Of a stretch of DNA of 32,825 nt, positions 1 to 7,730 are shown piece by piece (within the stretch, counting starts at the first letter, position 1; the number at the start of each line of letters is the position of its first letter). The position numbers were made by a program, and so were the translations under genes. The DNA is from a virus: the IMG/VR virus record IMGVR_UViG_3300021420_000096, positions 1-32,825 of that record. One strand, given 5' to 3'. The notes beneath the pieces were generated by a model, which saw only the letters and a program-made list of their open reading frames with translations, had not been told where the DNA came from and did not search any database.

Positions 1-633
1 AACGCGGCCAAGATCAAGTTCGGTTCGGGAACGCAGGGTGATGCGATCCGTTCGTTTGGAACGTCGTATCGGCATCTTGATCTCGCTGAGCGATTGATCG
101 ACGCCATGAACACCGGGGACAGCAAGCTCGTTAACTCGATCAAGAACGAGTGGAAGACGGTTTTTGGTACCTCGGCGGCTCCCAACAACTTCGAAGCGGC
201 GAAGTCGATTGTTGCTGACGAGATCATGAAGGCGGTGCTCGGCTCTCGCGGCGCGCTTGGCGATCGAACCGATGCGCAGTCCCACCTTGACGGTGCGACG
301 AGTCCGAAGCTTCTGCATAGCGTCATCGAGGACGTCTACAAGCCCCTGATGATCGGCCAATTGCAGGGCTACAAGCACCAGTACGAGGGTGCGACGCATG
401 GCGCTAAGGATTTCGGCGAGAAACTTTCGCCGGAGGTCGCGCGGGATTTGGATAAGGCAGAAGCGGCGTCGGCAGCAAAGGCGCAGGCGTCGCAAGGCAA
501 TACTGGGGCAGCGCCAAGCGCACCACCGGCCGGCGGGGCGGCGCCACCGTTCGTTGGTCGTACCGCGACTAACAAACAGACTGGCCAGAAGATGCGCGAG
601 ACAGCGCCCAATCACTGGGAGCCGGTACAGTGA
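1..633 (+). CDS. Phage protein of unknown function, C-terminal part (5' end outside window)
   Basis: The reading frame is open from base 1, so the start lies upstream of the window. An internal ATG at 94 is not needed as a start. The visible 210 residues are mostly charged and probably helical. They are followed by an Ala/Pro/Gly-rich linker (about residues 155-185) and a short tail containing GRTATNKQTGQKMRE. No catalytic motif is visible. The stop overlaps the GTG start of the next gene, so the two are translationally coupled. The position just before the lysis genes suggests a virion-associated or internal head/tail protein, but that is inference from gene order only. Confidence 0.75.
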   Translation, partial: NAAKIKFGSGTQGDAIRSFGTSYRHLDLAERLIDAMNTGDSKLVNSIKNEWKTVFGTSAAPNNFEAAKSIVADEIMKAVLGSRGALGDRTDAQSHLDGATSPKLLHSVIEDVYKPLMIGQLQGYKHQYEGATHGAKDFGEKLSPEVARDLDKAEAASAAKAQASQGNTGAAPSAPPAGGAAPPFVGRTATNKQTGQKMRETAPNHWEPVQ

Positions 634-2189
634 GCGACCTTCCTCCCGGCTTCGAGATCGATCCGCCGGCTGGTGGTTCCGGCGGAGCACCCGGCCTCCC
701 GCCAGGATTCGAGGTTGACCAGCCCACGCCGCAGCCTTCCATGGGTGCCGACGTCGCCAAGAGTGTGGGCGTCGGCGCCGGCAAGGGACTAATCGACTTT
801 GCCGGAACGGCCGGCGATGCTGCCAACCTTCTGACCAAGGGCAGCAAGATGGCGAGCGATTACCTTGCCAACACCTTTGGTTTCGATAAGGGACCGGAGC
901 CGACCGGTCCGCTGCTCCCGACCAGCGGCGGCATTCAGAAGGCCATTGAAAGCAAGACCGGCGAGTTCTATCAGCCCAAGACCACGGCCGGTAAGTTTGC
1001 CGGCGCTATCACCGAGGCCGCTGCTAACCCGCTCTCGTATGTCGGACCCGGCGGCATGGCTGGAAAGCTCGCAAGCGCCGTTGCCACGGGCGCCGGATCG
1101 GAGGGGGCCGGCGAGCTTGCCCAGAAATATGCGCCGGAAGCAGAACCCTACGCGCGGTTTGCCGGCGGCATGTTCGGCGGCACCACGGTCGGCAAGCTTT
1201 CCGCAAGCGTCGAGAATACCATGCGGGCACGCGGTATTCCGACCACGCAAGACCTGCACAACGCTTCGGACGCGGCCTATGACAACGCGCGCAATCTCGG
1301 CGTTCAATATCAGCCGGCTAACGTCGCGCATTTGCGGGACGATATCGAGCGGACGCTAATTCAAGAAGGACACCGCGACGATCCTCTCTCGCAAGGCACC
1401 TTTCTCCGCGTCAGAGAGTTGGGCAACACCGCGGGCGGCATCAATCCGGAATTTTCGGACATCGAGAGCGTGCGCAAATCGCTCAATCGGGTGCGCAAGC
1501 AGGTCAACCCTGCCACTGGCGGACCTACCGAGGACGCACGCGCTGCCAACATCGCGATCGACCATATCGACGATTTCTTCAGAGACCCGACCAACGCGAT
1601 CCCGGCTCATCAGGGAATCGCGCAGCAAGCAGCCCAATTCGCCGAAGAAGGCCGCGGCAACTGGGGCGCCATGGCGCGTTCGCAACAGATCGAGGATGCG
1701 CTTGCCAGAGGACAGCGGAATGCAGCCGCGACCGGCAGCGGCGCCAACATCGACAATGCGCTGCGCCAGCAGGTGAAGAACATCCTGAATAACCCGCGCC
1801 GGGCTCGTAACTTCAACAACAACGACCGGCGCATCATGGAAGACATTGTTGCCGGTAACCCCATCCAAAATTCGGAGCGGCTGTTTGGCAAGCTGGCTGC
1901 TACTGGCATCGTATCGGCGAGCGGCGTTGCCTACCTCGCGCATCTCATGGGCCTCGGCCCGGCTGGAGCTGTTTTGTTGCCTGCCGCCGGATACGCGGCG
2001 AAGAAGGCAAGCGAGTCCATCACGCGCAATCGTTATCAGAACTTGCTGCAAAACATCCGAATGGACTCGCCAGTCGGTCGGGCGAACCCGGTGAGGCCGC
2101 GTGCATCTACGGGACCGGCAGCGGTGCGTTCGGCACTGACGACGCCGCGCCTTTATGTCAGCCCCGGCAGCAATCCTTATGCGCCCTAG
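630..2189 (+). CDS. Large Gly/Ala-rich phage protein, probably virion-associated
   Basis: This 519-residue protein starts at a GTG that overlaps the previous stop, with GGGAG upstream. The N-terminus contains two near repeats, LPPGFEIDPP and LPPGFEVDQP, a low-complexity pattern often seen in rhizobial phage structural proteins. Residues about 45-200 are Gly/Ala-rich. The middle is charged and helical. A hydrophobic stretch lies near residues 420-460 (GIVSASGVAYLAHLMGLGPAG). The C-terminal 50 residues are basic and Pro-rich. The hydrophobic helix would fit an internal or ejected virion protein that contacts membrane, but no known domain is recognised. Long antisense frames across this gene are shadows. 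Confidence 0.8.
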   Translation: MSDLPPGFEIDPPAGGSGGAPGLPPGFEVDQPTPQPSMGADVAKSVGVGAGKGLIDFAGTAGDAANLLTKGSKMASDYLANTFGFDKGPEPTGPLLPTSGGIQKAIESKTGEFYQPKTTAGKFAGAITEAAANPLSYVGPGGMAGKLASAVATGAGSEGAGELAQKYAPEAEPYARFAGGMFGGTTVGKLSASVENTMRARGIPTTQDLHNASDAAYDNARNLGVQYQPANVAHLRDDIERTLIQEGHRDDPLSQGTFLRVRELGNTAGGINPEFSDIESVRKSLNRVRKQVNPATGGPTEDARAANIAIDHIDDFFRDPTNAIPAHQGIAQQAAQFAEEGRGNWGAMARSQQIEDALARGQRNAAATGSGANIDNALRQQVKNILNNPRRARNFNNNDRRIMEDIVAGNPIQNSERLFGKLAATGIVSASGVAYLAHLMGLGPAGAVLLPAAGYAAKKASESITRNRYQNLLQNIRMDSPVGRANPVRPRASTGPAAVRSALTTPRLYVSPGSNPYAP

Positions 2190-2228
2190 ACGGTGACAAC
2201 ACTTAAGAAATGAACTAGTGGTCAGATC

Positions 2229-2912
2229 ATGGTTGATCTGGCTGCTCTCAAGGAAGCCAACGCGAAACGCTGGGAAACCGCGAAGACAACGCGGAACTTC
2301 CTCAGCGTCGCGCAAGCGCTCGTGCGCAATGACGCCAAGCCCCGCTACCTCGCCGTATCCAGAACGACCGGCATTCCCTGGTTCTTCATCGCCGTGGTGC
2401 ACGAACGAGAAAGTTCGCAGAGCTGGACTGCGAGCCTGGCGCAGGGCGACCCGTGGAACGAGGTCTCGCGGCATGTGCCGGCAGGCCGTGGACCGTTCAA
2501 TTCATGGGAGGAAGCCGCGGTTGATGCTCTGGTCAACTGTCCACCATTTGCGGTTCGCAATAAGGACTGGTCGGTTGGCGGCTTGCTCACGCTGCTGGAG
2601 CAGTACAACGGGCTTGGCTATGCCGAGCGTGGGGTGCCATCGCCATATGTTTGGTCTGGCACAAATCAGTACGTCAGCGGCAAGTACATCCGCGATGGCG
2701 TCTATAGCGAAACCGCGATCGATGCCCAGCTCGGCTGCGCCGGCCTGATCCTCGGCATGATGCGGCTCGATCGCACGATCTCGTTTGGAGCGCCGCTCAC
2801 GGTGCCGCCGGTCGTCGCCACGCCTTCGATCGCCAAGCCGGCCAAGGGCTCGATCGGCGCCGCCATCGCCTCGCTGGTCTCCGCATTCCTCGCACTCTTC
2901 AAAAGGAAATAA
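2229..2912 (+). CDS. Endolysin, lysozyme-superfamily (COG5526-like), with C-terminal hydrophobic tail
   Basis: Predicted peptidoglycan hydrolase of 227 residues for host lysis. The segment VVHERESSQSW (about residues 56-66) fits the catalytic-Glu region of lysozyme-like phage enzymes. It is followed by the family signatures LAQGDPWNEVS, VPAGRGPF, SWEEAAVDAL, YNGLGY and SPYVWSG. No N-terminal signal peptide is seen. The last 25 residues form a Pro/Lys linker and a hydrophobic helix ending in FKRK, so the enzyme may associate with membrane. It is followed after 2 nt by small membrane proteins, which makes a standard lysis cassette. The family assignment is from motif memory; substrate specificity is unknown. 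Confidence 0.85.
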   Translation: MVDLAALKEANAKRWETAKTTRNFLSVAQALVRNDAKPRYLAVSRTTGIPWFFIAVVHERESSQSWTASLAQGDPWNEVSRHVPAGRGPFNSWEEAAVDALVNCPPFAVRNKDWSVGGLLTLLEQYNGLGYAERGVPSPYVWSGTNQYVSGKYIRDGVYSETAIDAQLGCAGLILGMMRLDRTISFGAPLTVPPVVATPSIAKPAKGSIGAAIASLVSAFLALFKRK

Positions 2913-2914
2913 CC

Positions 2915-3283
2915 ATGCGCTTTCTGTTCTTTGCCATCCTGATCATTCCCGGGCTCGCGTGTGCCTATTTTTTCTGGGTGCGGCCGGTGCTCGAAGCTGT
3001 GCCGGCACTCAAGAAGTTCTATGCCGAAGCGGACGGGTTCTGGAACAAAGTGTGGGCCTTGTGCGGGAAGTCCGCGACCTTGGCGTGGTCCTACATTCTC
3101 GCCGGCATCGGCATGGCCATGCAGATGCTGGACCCGGTCGCGTCGACCTTGGGCGACCCTAACCTCAGTGCGCAGATCACCAGCACGCTGCAGTCCGACC
3201 CGAAAATCCTCGGCTATTTTGCGATAGCGGTTTCCGCGATCACCATCGCGGCGCGGCTGCGCACGATCAAGACGGCTGGATAA
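2915..3283 (+). CDS. Small phage membrane protein, possible holin
   Basis: A 122-residue protein with AAGGA 8 nt before the ATG. The N-terminus is a strong hydrophobic helix (FLFFAILIIPGLACAYFFW). A second hydrophobic segment lies at about residues 55-72, and a third near the C-terminus (LGYFAIAVSAITIAARL). It sits between the lysozyme and a better holin candidate. Two or three membrane helices and the location fit a holin or antiholin, but no signature residues prove it. An alternative is a membrane-anchored virion accessory protein. Confidence 0.8.
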   Translation: MRFLFFAILIIPGLACAYFFWVRPVLEAVPALKKFYAEADGFWNKVWALCGKSATLAWSYILAGIGMAMQMLDPVASTLGDPNLSAQITSTLQSDPKILGYFAIAVSAITIAARLRTIKTAG

Positions 3284-3290
3284 TCCTGCG

Positions 3291-3674
3291 ATGTGGATGA
3301 CGATCATCGGCTTCCTTGGCGGCCCGGTCATCCAAGGGCTGATCAACGCCTATAACCTGCACCTGCAGGCGCAGACGCAGGACGCGACGATTGCGGCCGA
3401 TCTGGCGGGCAAGGAGATCGCGGCGCAACAGGCCGAACAGCAAGCGATCACCAATTTGAAGATCGCCGAGATCGGGCACCCGTGGGAGCCTGAAAAACTC
3501 GCGTTCTATATCGTACTGCTTTTCTTTGCGAAGTGCGTCGTATGGGACACCGTGCTTGGTCTCGGCACGACGCCGGCCCTCAAGGGTGACGTGTCGACCT
3601 GGTCGGGCCTGGTCATGTCGTTCTACTTTGGCAAGCGCACGTTCGAAAACGTGGCGAGGATCATCAAGCGATGA
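3291..3674 (+). CDS. Probable phage holin (rhizobial 3-TM type)
   Basis: A 127-residue protein. The N-terminus is hydrophobic (WMTIIGFLGGPVIQGLI) and is followed by an Ala/Gln-rich amphipathic helix (AAQQAEQQA). The motif IGHPWEPEKLAFY leads into a membrane helix, and a last hydrophobic part contains WSGLVMSFYFGKRTFENVARI. The pattern [WEPEKLAFYIVLLFFAK]-W-D-[GLVMSFYFGKR] resembles holins of rhizobial and gene-transfer-agent lysis modules. Its role would be timed inner-membrane permeabilisation to release the lysozyme. The end overlaps the next ATG by 4 nt. Confidence 0.8.
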   Translation: MWMTIIGFLGGPVIQGLINAYNLHLQAQTQDATIAADLAGKEIAAQQAEQQAITNLKIAEIGHPWEPEKLAFYIVLLFFAKCVVWDTVLGLGTTPALKGDVSTWSGLVMSFYFGKRTFENVARIIKR

Positions 3675-3973
3675 GCGGCAATTGGGATTTCCTGATCGGG
3701 ATTGCCGTGCAGACGCTGCTTTTCCTGGCCGGCTGTTACGGAATGGTGCTGCGTAACGATTGGAGTACCCGATCCTTGAAGGAGCAATTGGAAGGAATGC
3801 AGGCCGAGCTGAAGAAGCTCGCGGAGGTCATCACCATGCAGGCCGTGCAGACCACACGGATCGACAACCTCAATAGCCAGATGACCACGGTTCAACGTGA
3901 GCTGTCGGACCTTCGCCGCGGCAACGGATGGATTCTCCGTAGTCGCGGTGACGTCGAGGGAGAGTACCCGTGA
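3671..3973 (+). CDS. N-anchored coiled-coil lysis-cassette protein, possible spanin-like or holin regulator
   Basis: A 100-residue protein whose ATG overlaps the previous stop. An N-terminal membrane helix (FLIGIAVQTLLFLAGCYGMVL) is followed by about 55 residues of heptad-type coiled coil (EQLEGMQAELKKLAEV, then LNSQMTTVQRELSDL). The C-terminus is short and basic. This layout of an inner-membrane anchor plus periplasmic coiled coil matches inner-membrane spanins, and also XhlA-type proteins. The next gene encodes a tiny secreted protein, as expected for an outer partner, but that protein has no lipobox, so the spanin reading is tentative. Confidence 0.75.
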   Translation: MSGNWDFLIGIAVQTLLFLAGCYGMVLRNDWSTRSLKEQLEGMQAELKKLAEVITMQAVQTTRIDNLNSQMTTVQRELSDLRRGNGWILRSRGDVEGEYP

Positions 3974-4134
3974 TCCGTCTTGCGATCATCATGCTCTTCG
4001 TGTTTTTCTCGCCCGCCGTGGCGCAGGACAACAACCCGTTTTCCGGAGCGCGATGGTTCAAGATTGAACTGCACAAGGTAAAGCATGATCCGCATCGCCA
4101 TCGTCCTCACGTTCATCCTGCTCGCCCACGATGA
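3970..4134 (+). CDS. Small secreted protein overlapping its neighbours
   Basis: A 54-residue frame starting at a GTG that overlaps the previous stop (GTGA). It encodes a clear signal peptide (MIRLAIIMLFVFFSPAVAQD, cleavage likely after AVA). The mature part is His/Arg-rich because its last 50 nt are read in a different frame from the start of the next gene. No cysteine for lipid attachment is present. The coupled start and signal peptide argue that it is real. A secreted accessory lysis protein is the best guess. Confidence 0.6.
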   Translation: MIRLAIIMLFVFFSPAVAQDNNPFSGARWFKIELHKVKHDPHRHRPHVHPARPR

Positions 4135-4435
4135 CGGTCGGTATGCCAACTCGCCGCTGAAACCATGGTTCGACCAGCTCAGATCGGGCAGGGGACCGTG
4201 CTGCTCGCAAGCCGATGGCTATGTCGTCGCTGATCCAGATTGGGAAAGCCGGGACGGGCATTACCGGGTCCGCGTCCCGAACAAGGCGCTACCCGGCGAG
4301 CCGTTAGAGTGGGTTGACGTGCCCGATGATGCCATCATCACCGGGCCGAACAAGGCTGGTCGCACCATGGTGTGGCCTGTCTATACCTACCTTGGTGCGA
4401 GCATCCGTTGTTTCATGCCGGGACCTATGACCTAA
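4085..4435 (+). CDS. Secreted conserved phage protein of unknown function
   Basis: A 116-residue protein beginning MIRIAIVLTFILLAHDDGRY, a signal peptide or signal anchor. The mature part contains the pair CC (GPCCSQADGY), a WVDVPDDAI motif and a later Cys (IRCFMPG). It looks like small exported proteins found next to rhizobial phage lysis genes. The first six residues resemble those of the preceding overlapping gene (MIRLAI versus MIRIAI). The stop overlaps the stop of the convergent minus-strand gene by 4 nt. No catalytic function is inferred. Confidence 0.75.
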   Translation: MIRIAIVLTFILLAHDDGRYANSPLKPWFDQLRSGRGPCCSQADGYVVADPDWESRDGHYRVRVPNKALPGEPLEWVDVPDDAIITGPNKAGRTMVWPVYTYLGASIRCFMPGPMT

Positions 4436-4827
4436 CCGTTCCGGATAGCTTCCAGCGCGGCTCTTCCGGTCAGTGGCATTTTCTTAAGATCACCCGCCTT
4501 CTTCGCCTTCATCTTATCGATGCGACCGCGCGCCTTCTTCTTTTTGATCTCCTCTTGTTCGGCCTTGATCTCTTGCGCGACCGGATCAGGTGTCTTGTCT
4601 CTCCGCAGGAACGACGGGATGCCGGTATCGATTGGAGGTGCAGCGATAACCGGGGCCGGCTTGGGCTGATCGACGATTTCGATCTCGGTGAAGAGTCGAA
4701 GCGTCGCCTTCTCTATCCGGCTACGTTGCTTTTCGAGCTTGTCCACCATCCGCACCGCGCGAGTTAGTCTTGATCGCCAGCGCTTCAATGCTGCATTGAC
4801 GTGCTCAATGGTTGGCTTCTTAGCCAT
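4432..4827 (-). CDS. Highly charged coiled-coil protein of unknown function
   Basis: A 131-residue Lys/Glu-rich protein. Residues about 10-50 look like a basic coiled coil (KRWRSRLTRAVRMVDKLEK). A Pro-rich linker follows (PKPAPVIAAPPID), then a lysine-rich helix (EEIKKKKARGRIDKMKAKK). A good ribosome-binding site (GGAGAAC) precedes the ATG at 4827. The gene is convergent with the lysis cassette and may form its own unit, with an extended -10 promoter in the gap upstream. It could bind DNA or RNA through the basic helices, but that is speculative. Confidence 0.7.
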   Translation of the reverse strand: MAKKPTIEHVNAALKRWRSRLTRAVRMVDKLEKQRSRIEKATLRLFTEIEIVDQPKPAPVIAAPPIDTGIPSFLRRDKTPDPVAQEIKAEQEEIKKKKARGRIDKMKAKKAGDLKKMPLTGRAALEAIRNG

Positions 4828-4886
4828 GTCAGTGTTCTCCGATTTTCAAACAGCCGGCGCATGCACTATTGCCTGCGCGTGGGGCC

Positions 4887-4895
4887 ATTATAGCA
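4887..4895 (-). promoter_or_regulatory. Candidate extended -10 promoter for the 4432-4827 gene
   Basis: On the minus strand the gap 4828-5062 contains TGCTATAAT, a perfect TATAAT with the TGN extension. It lies about 60 nt before the start of the charged coiled-coil gene. No good -35 is visible. An inverted repeat AAATCG-N7-CGATTT (4895-4913) abuts the box and could be an operator. The rest of this 235-nt gap shows nothing recognisable. Confidence 0.5.
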
Positions 4896-5062
4896 AATCG
4901 ACTTTTGCGATTTTCGATTTTGGCCACAATCCGATTGAAGAAAGGCCCGTCGTTATTGGCTTTCCGACGCGTTTTCGGAAAACTTGACACGGCTAAATCG
5001 GCACAACTTGCACGCGGATCGCCTCTCGCGATTCAAGAAGTGCCTGCAGCATATGCTCACTA

Positions 5063-5368
5063 TTAATTGATAAACCACTCCCGCATGTATGCCGGCAGCG
5101 CCATGTATTCATCCGCCGTCATATTGCCTTTCTCGGTGTTGCAGCGCCGGCAGGCGCAGGTCAAGTTGTAGCGCTTCCACGTGCCGCCGCGCGACAACGG
5201 TATCTTGTGATCGATGGTGCCGAGCAGATCGCCGCCGAACCTGCCCGTGATCACCTCGCGCCCGCAGTAGGTGCAGATGCCGTTGCAATCCTGCACGATG
5301 CGGTCGCGGACCTTCTTGTAGACCCAGTAGCCGCGCTCCATCAGGATATGTCGGCGCCGCCGGCTCAT
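5063..5368 (-). CDS. HNH endonuclease
   Basis: A 101-residue protein. The HNH/ββα-metal pattern is clear: CTYCG (zinc pair), then IDHKIPLSRGGT (the H of the motif), then NLTCACRRCNTEKG (N, second zinc pair, final segment). Such small phage HNH enzymes often assist terminase or DNA processing, or act in homing. This one lies in a DNA-metabolism operon and overlaps the start of the Toprim gene by 4 nt, so it is co-translated. It is distinct from the second HNH at 11953. Confidence 0.9.
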   Translation of the reverse strand: MSRRRRHILMERGYWVYKKVRDRIVQDCNGICTYCGREVITGRFGGDLLGTIDHKIPLSRGGTWKRYNLTCACRRCNTEKGNMTADEYMALPAYMREWFIN

Positions 5369-6342
5369 GTGATGTCTCCGAAGAGACGGTTAGCCCGTGC
5401 CATCGCGGTTTGCATCGCGTGAAAACCGATCTCGCGCCGTTTGAACCGGGCCTGCGCATCGCACCACTCGATCGCGGCCATGAGCGCATCGGCACCGAAC
5501 CGTTGTATCGCCTTGTTGGCGTCGATCTGTCCGTGCAGCGCCAGCACCTTCGATAGGTGCAGGGGCACGATGTCTCGGCGCACGGTGAATGCCCGCTCAA
5601 GCGCCCGCGGTCCTGCCGGACGCTGTCCGCTGTCATCGTCGACCGCGATGAACACCCGCTCGAAGTGCAGGGCGCTGGAGATCACGGCGGGAATACGCCC
5701 TGCCGATCCAGCGGCCCAAGCGGTCCATCCCGTGATCAACGCCAAGGTCGCGGCATCCTCGATGCCCTCGGCCACGATCAGCTCGCCGTGGTCGGGGTTA
5801 TCCTGCACCACGATCGGCTGTCCGACGCTTTCGCCGATCATGATCTTGTCGCGGTCCGTGCCGGCCTTCGAGCTGCCCTGGCTATTGAGTTTCGTCAGGT
5901 GAACCCCGGTCACGTCGCCGGTCCCGAACCTTGCGATCATTGCTGCCGGATGCGAGCCTCGCGCCGGCAGGCAGCGCAGATTGACGCTCGCGATGAAGCA
6001 CATCCGTGCGCGGAGGTAGGTCTCGGCCAGGGACGCCGCCAGCGGGCTTGCGCGCGTCCATAGGAAGCTTGCCAACTCTTTCCTGTCGCGCCCCGGCGGC
6101 GCCGCCGGTCGCGGCTGTGGCCTCGTCCCTGCCGATTGTGCGTCCTTGGCCCAGCCTGAGATGTTGCACCGCGCGCATTTGTAGGTGATCAGCACGCCGT
6201 CATCCCAAATGCGCAAGACTTTGCGGATGCGGTTCGCGGGCGATCGGCGCTCTGGCCCGCATATCGGACAGGCGATGTCGGTAATGCCGACGCCGCCCAT
6301 CGTGAGCGTGCGCAAGTCGAGCGCTGAGAAGTCGCGGCTCAT
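5365..6342 (-). CDS. Toprim-domain primase-like protein with N-terminal zinc ribbon
   Basis: Predicted 325-residue replication protein. The N-terminal zinc ribbon shows CPICGPE near residue 26 and CARCNISGW near residue 56. The Toprim core has ELIVAEGIEDA (catalytic Glu) and VFIAVDDDSGQRP (DxD). No helicase motifs follow, so it is a primase or DUF7146-type half rather than a full primase-helicase. I chose the ATG at 6342 because it overlaps the upstream stop (ATGA) and has AAAAGGA before it. An in-frame start at 6366 is possible. It is coupled to the HNH gene downstream. Confidence 0.85.
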   Translation of the reverse strand: MSRDFSALDLRTLTMGGVGITDIACPICGPERRSPANRIRKVLRIWDDGVLITYKCARCNISGWAKDAQSAGTRPQPRPAAPPGRDRKELASFLWTRASPLAASLAETYLRARMCFIASVNLRCLPARGSHPAAMIARFGTGDVTGVHLTKLNSQGSSKAGTDRDKIMIGESVGQPIVVQDNPDHGELIVAEGIEDAATLALITGWTAWAAGSAGRIPAVISSALHFERVFIAVDDDSGQRPAGPRALERAFTVRRDIVPLHLSKVLALHGQIDANKAIQRFGADALMAAIEWCDAQARFKRREIGFHAMQTAMARANRLFGDIT

Positions 6343-6812
6343 TCCTTTTCTTGGTTCTTGCGGCATAGCGCCTGCAGCTCTTCGCTTGCGATAAGACTCT
6401 TATTTTGGTTTTGGTTTTGGTTGGATATGCGAGGGACATGCAGACGTGCTGCATGTGTATCTGGCGCTCGTTGTGTTTTCAGTGGCTTATTCCAACGAAC
6501 GAAAGCGGCACTTCTCTTTTTCTCTTGCAGATTTCGAATCCGATTTCGTACCAGATCGAGCTTCTTCTGCCGGTAGCTGTTTTCGTGCAGCGTCCAGAAC
6601 GCCATCACCCGCGGCTTGATCCGCAGCCATTGGGCCGGCGTGCAGCGCGCAAAACGCCGGAGCTGCACGTCGTCATCGGGCAGGTCGTTATTCGGCCTGC
6701 GCCACGCGGTCATCAGCAGCAGCAAGTACGCGCCGGTTTCCGTGGCGTCCAAGTGCATGGTGTCCGACAAGAAGGCGTCGGTCCAAAGCGGAAGCGCCGG
6801 AAACTCGGCCAT
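6339..6812 (-). CDS. DUF1376 (YdaU-like) protein
   Basis: A 157-residue protein. The N-terminal 90 residues match the DUF1376 pattern (LPLWTDAFLSDTMHLDATETGAYLLLL, then AWRRP, then PDDDVQLRRFA, then W). This domain is common in phage replication modules, often next to or fused with replication initiators. The C-terminal part is basic and contains a short Asn-Gln repeat (NQNQNQNK), coded by a GGTTTT hexamer repeat at about 6404-6421, a likely slippage site. The stop overlaps the primase start. Confidence 0.8.
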   Translation of the reverse strand: MAEFPALPLWTDAFLSDTMHLDATETGAYLLLLMTAWRRPNNDLPDDDVQLRRFARCTPAQWLRIKPRVMAFWTLHENSYRQKKLDLVRNRIRNLQEKKRSAAFVRWNKPLKTQRAPDTHAARLHVPRISNQNQNQNKSLIASEELQALCRKNQEKE

Positions 6813-6824
6813 GTGGCGCCCTGG

Positions 6825-7133
6825 TCATGTCGGGTCGAAATACTGGATGGTGTAACGCGAGCCGCGGTTCCTGGTGGGGCAGGCGATCTTCTGCCCGACC
6901 GACACCAACTTCTGGTTGGCCGATCTGATCGTGCAGTAAATCGAGGTGTCGGCTGACGGTGGCCCACCGTCTATGCGATCGGCGTAGGCGCGGTCGATCA
7001 GGGTCCGACCATCAATGCCGTACTTGGCCTTGCGCACGATCTCCCATAGCCGCCGCTCCAGTGGCGACAGGTAGACCCCGGGCGGCTCTTCCTCATATTC
7101 GCCAGTGCCGTTGCAGGTAGGACATTTCAACAT
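6825..7133 (-). CDS. Small protein with N-terminal CxxC zinc motif and possible winged helix
   Basis: A 102-residue protein beginning MLKCPTCNGTGEYEEE, a DnaJ-like CxxCxGTG half-motif. The rest (LSPLERRLWEIVRKAKYGIDGRTLIDRAYAD, then SADTSIYCTIRSANQKL and a C-terminal strand) looks like a winged-helix DNA-binding fold. No function is assigned. Its start lies just after a pentamer array that would be in its 5' untranslated RNA. No clear Shine-Dalgarno is present between array and ATG. Confidence 0.7.
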   Translation of the reverse strand: MLKCPTCNGTGEYEEEPPGVYLSPLERRLWEIVRKAKYGIDGRTLIDRAYADRIDGGPPSADTSIYCTIRSANQKLVSVGQKIACPTRNRGSRYTIQYFDPT

Positions 7134-7142
7134 TGAAGGTCT

Positions 7143-7202
7143 CGTGGCGTGGCGTGCTATGTCGTGGCGTGCTGTGCCGTGGTGTGGTGTGCAGTGCTGT
7201 GG
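7143..7202 (-). repeat. Pentanucleotide array 1 (12 units, CACNN on the minus strand)
   Basis: Twelve phase-locked 5-nt units. On the plus strand each is NGTGN (one is NATGN); on the minus strand they read CACNN. The array fills the space between two minus-strand genes (stop of the RuvC-like gene at 7206, start at 7133). The CAC face is therefore on the mRNA-like strand. Same unit as the arrays at 15301, 16030, 16574, 17198 and 19431, but inverted. Confidence 0.9.
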
Positions 7203-7205
7203 CGT

Positions 7206-7730
7206 TTATGCGCTGGCGCGGAACAACGGTGCCGGTGCCCTCGCAAGCTTCGGCTCGATCAGCGAGCACATGTAGTGCCAGGTGGCGAGGGCATCTGCCT
7301 CATTGTCGTCGGTGACATCCCAGCCCAGGCGCTGGCATTGCTTCACCACCATGGGCTTGGCCGTCTCGCGCTTCGGGTTGCAGCCGATGAAATGCAGCCG
7401 CACGTCCTTGGTATCCGCCTTGCGGAGATCGTAGATGCCGCGCTTGTAGGCCGCAGCCCCGATAACGGCAGGCAAACCGTACAACAGCGTAGTAGTGTTA
7501 ACAGTCGTCTTGCCGCGCCTAAACGAGGTCGCCAGCGGCGCTTCCCAGATCACGATCCTCGGCGCGTGGAAGATGCATTTCGCCGTCATCCACTCCAGCG
7601 CCTTGGCAAAGGTCGCCTCGTGCGAGGACGCGCCGAACTTCACGGACCCGTGCAGCGGCGCGCTGCCGGGCTTGCCGATCGCCCAGCCGGTGGTGGTCGC
7701 CAGATCGAGGGCCATGATGGTGACGGTCAT
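7206..7730 (-). CDS. RuvC-like Holliday-junction resolvase (phage type)
   Basis: A 174-residue RNase H-fold nuclease. Motifs are in order: ALDLATTTGWAIG (first Asp), VIWEAP (Glu), and DDNEADALATWHY (paired acids near the C-terminus). This matches phage RuvC-like resolvases of similar length. It would cut branched recombination or replication intermediates before packaging. It is coupled to a second nuclease-like gene (4-nt overlap at 7727-7730). Its downstream gap is a pentamer array. Confidence 0.85.
   Translation of the reverse strand: MTVTIMALDLATTTGWAIGKPGSAPLHGSVKFGASSHEATFAKALEWMTAKCIFHAPRIVIWEAPLATSFRRGKTTVNTTTLLYGLPAVIGAAAYKRGIYDLRKADTKDVRLHFIGCNPKRETAKPMVVKQCQRLGWDVTDDNEADALATWHYMCSLIEPKLARAPAPLFRASA

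Noticed and set aside
1356-2474. Long minus-strand frame of 372 codons
   Set aside because: Antisense shadow of the structural gene at 630-2189 and of the lysozyme start; Arg-rich composition and no ribosome-binding context.
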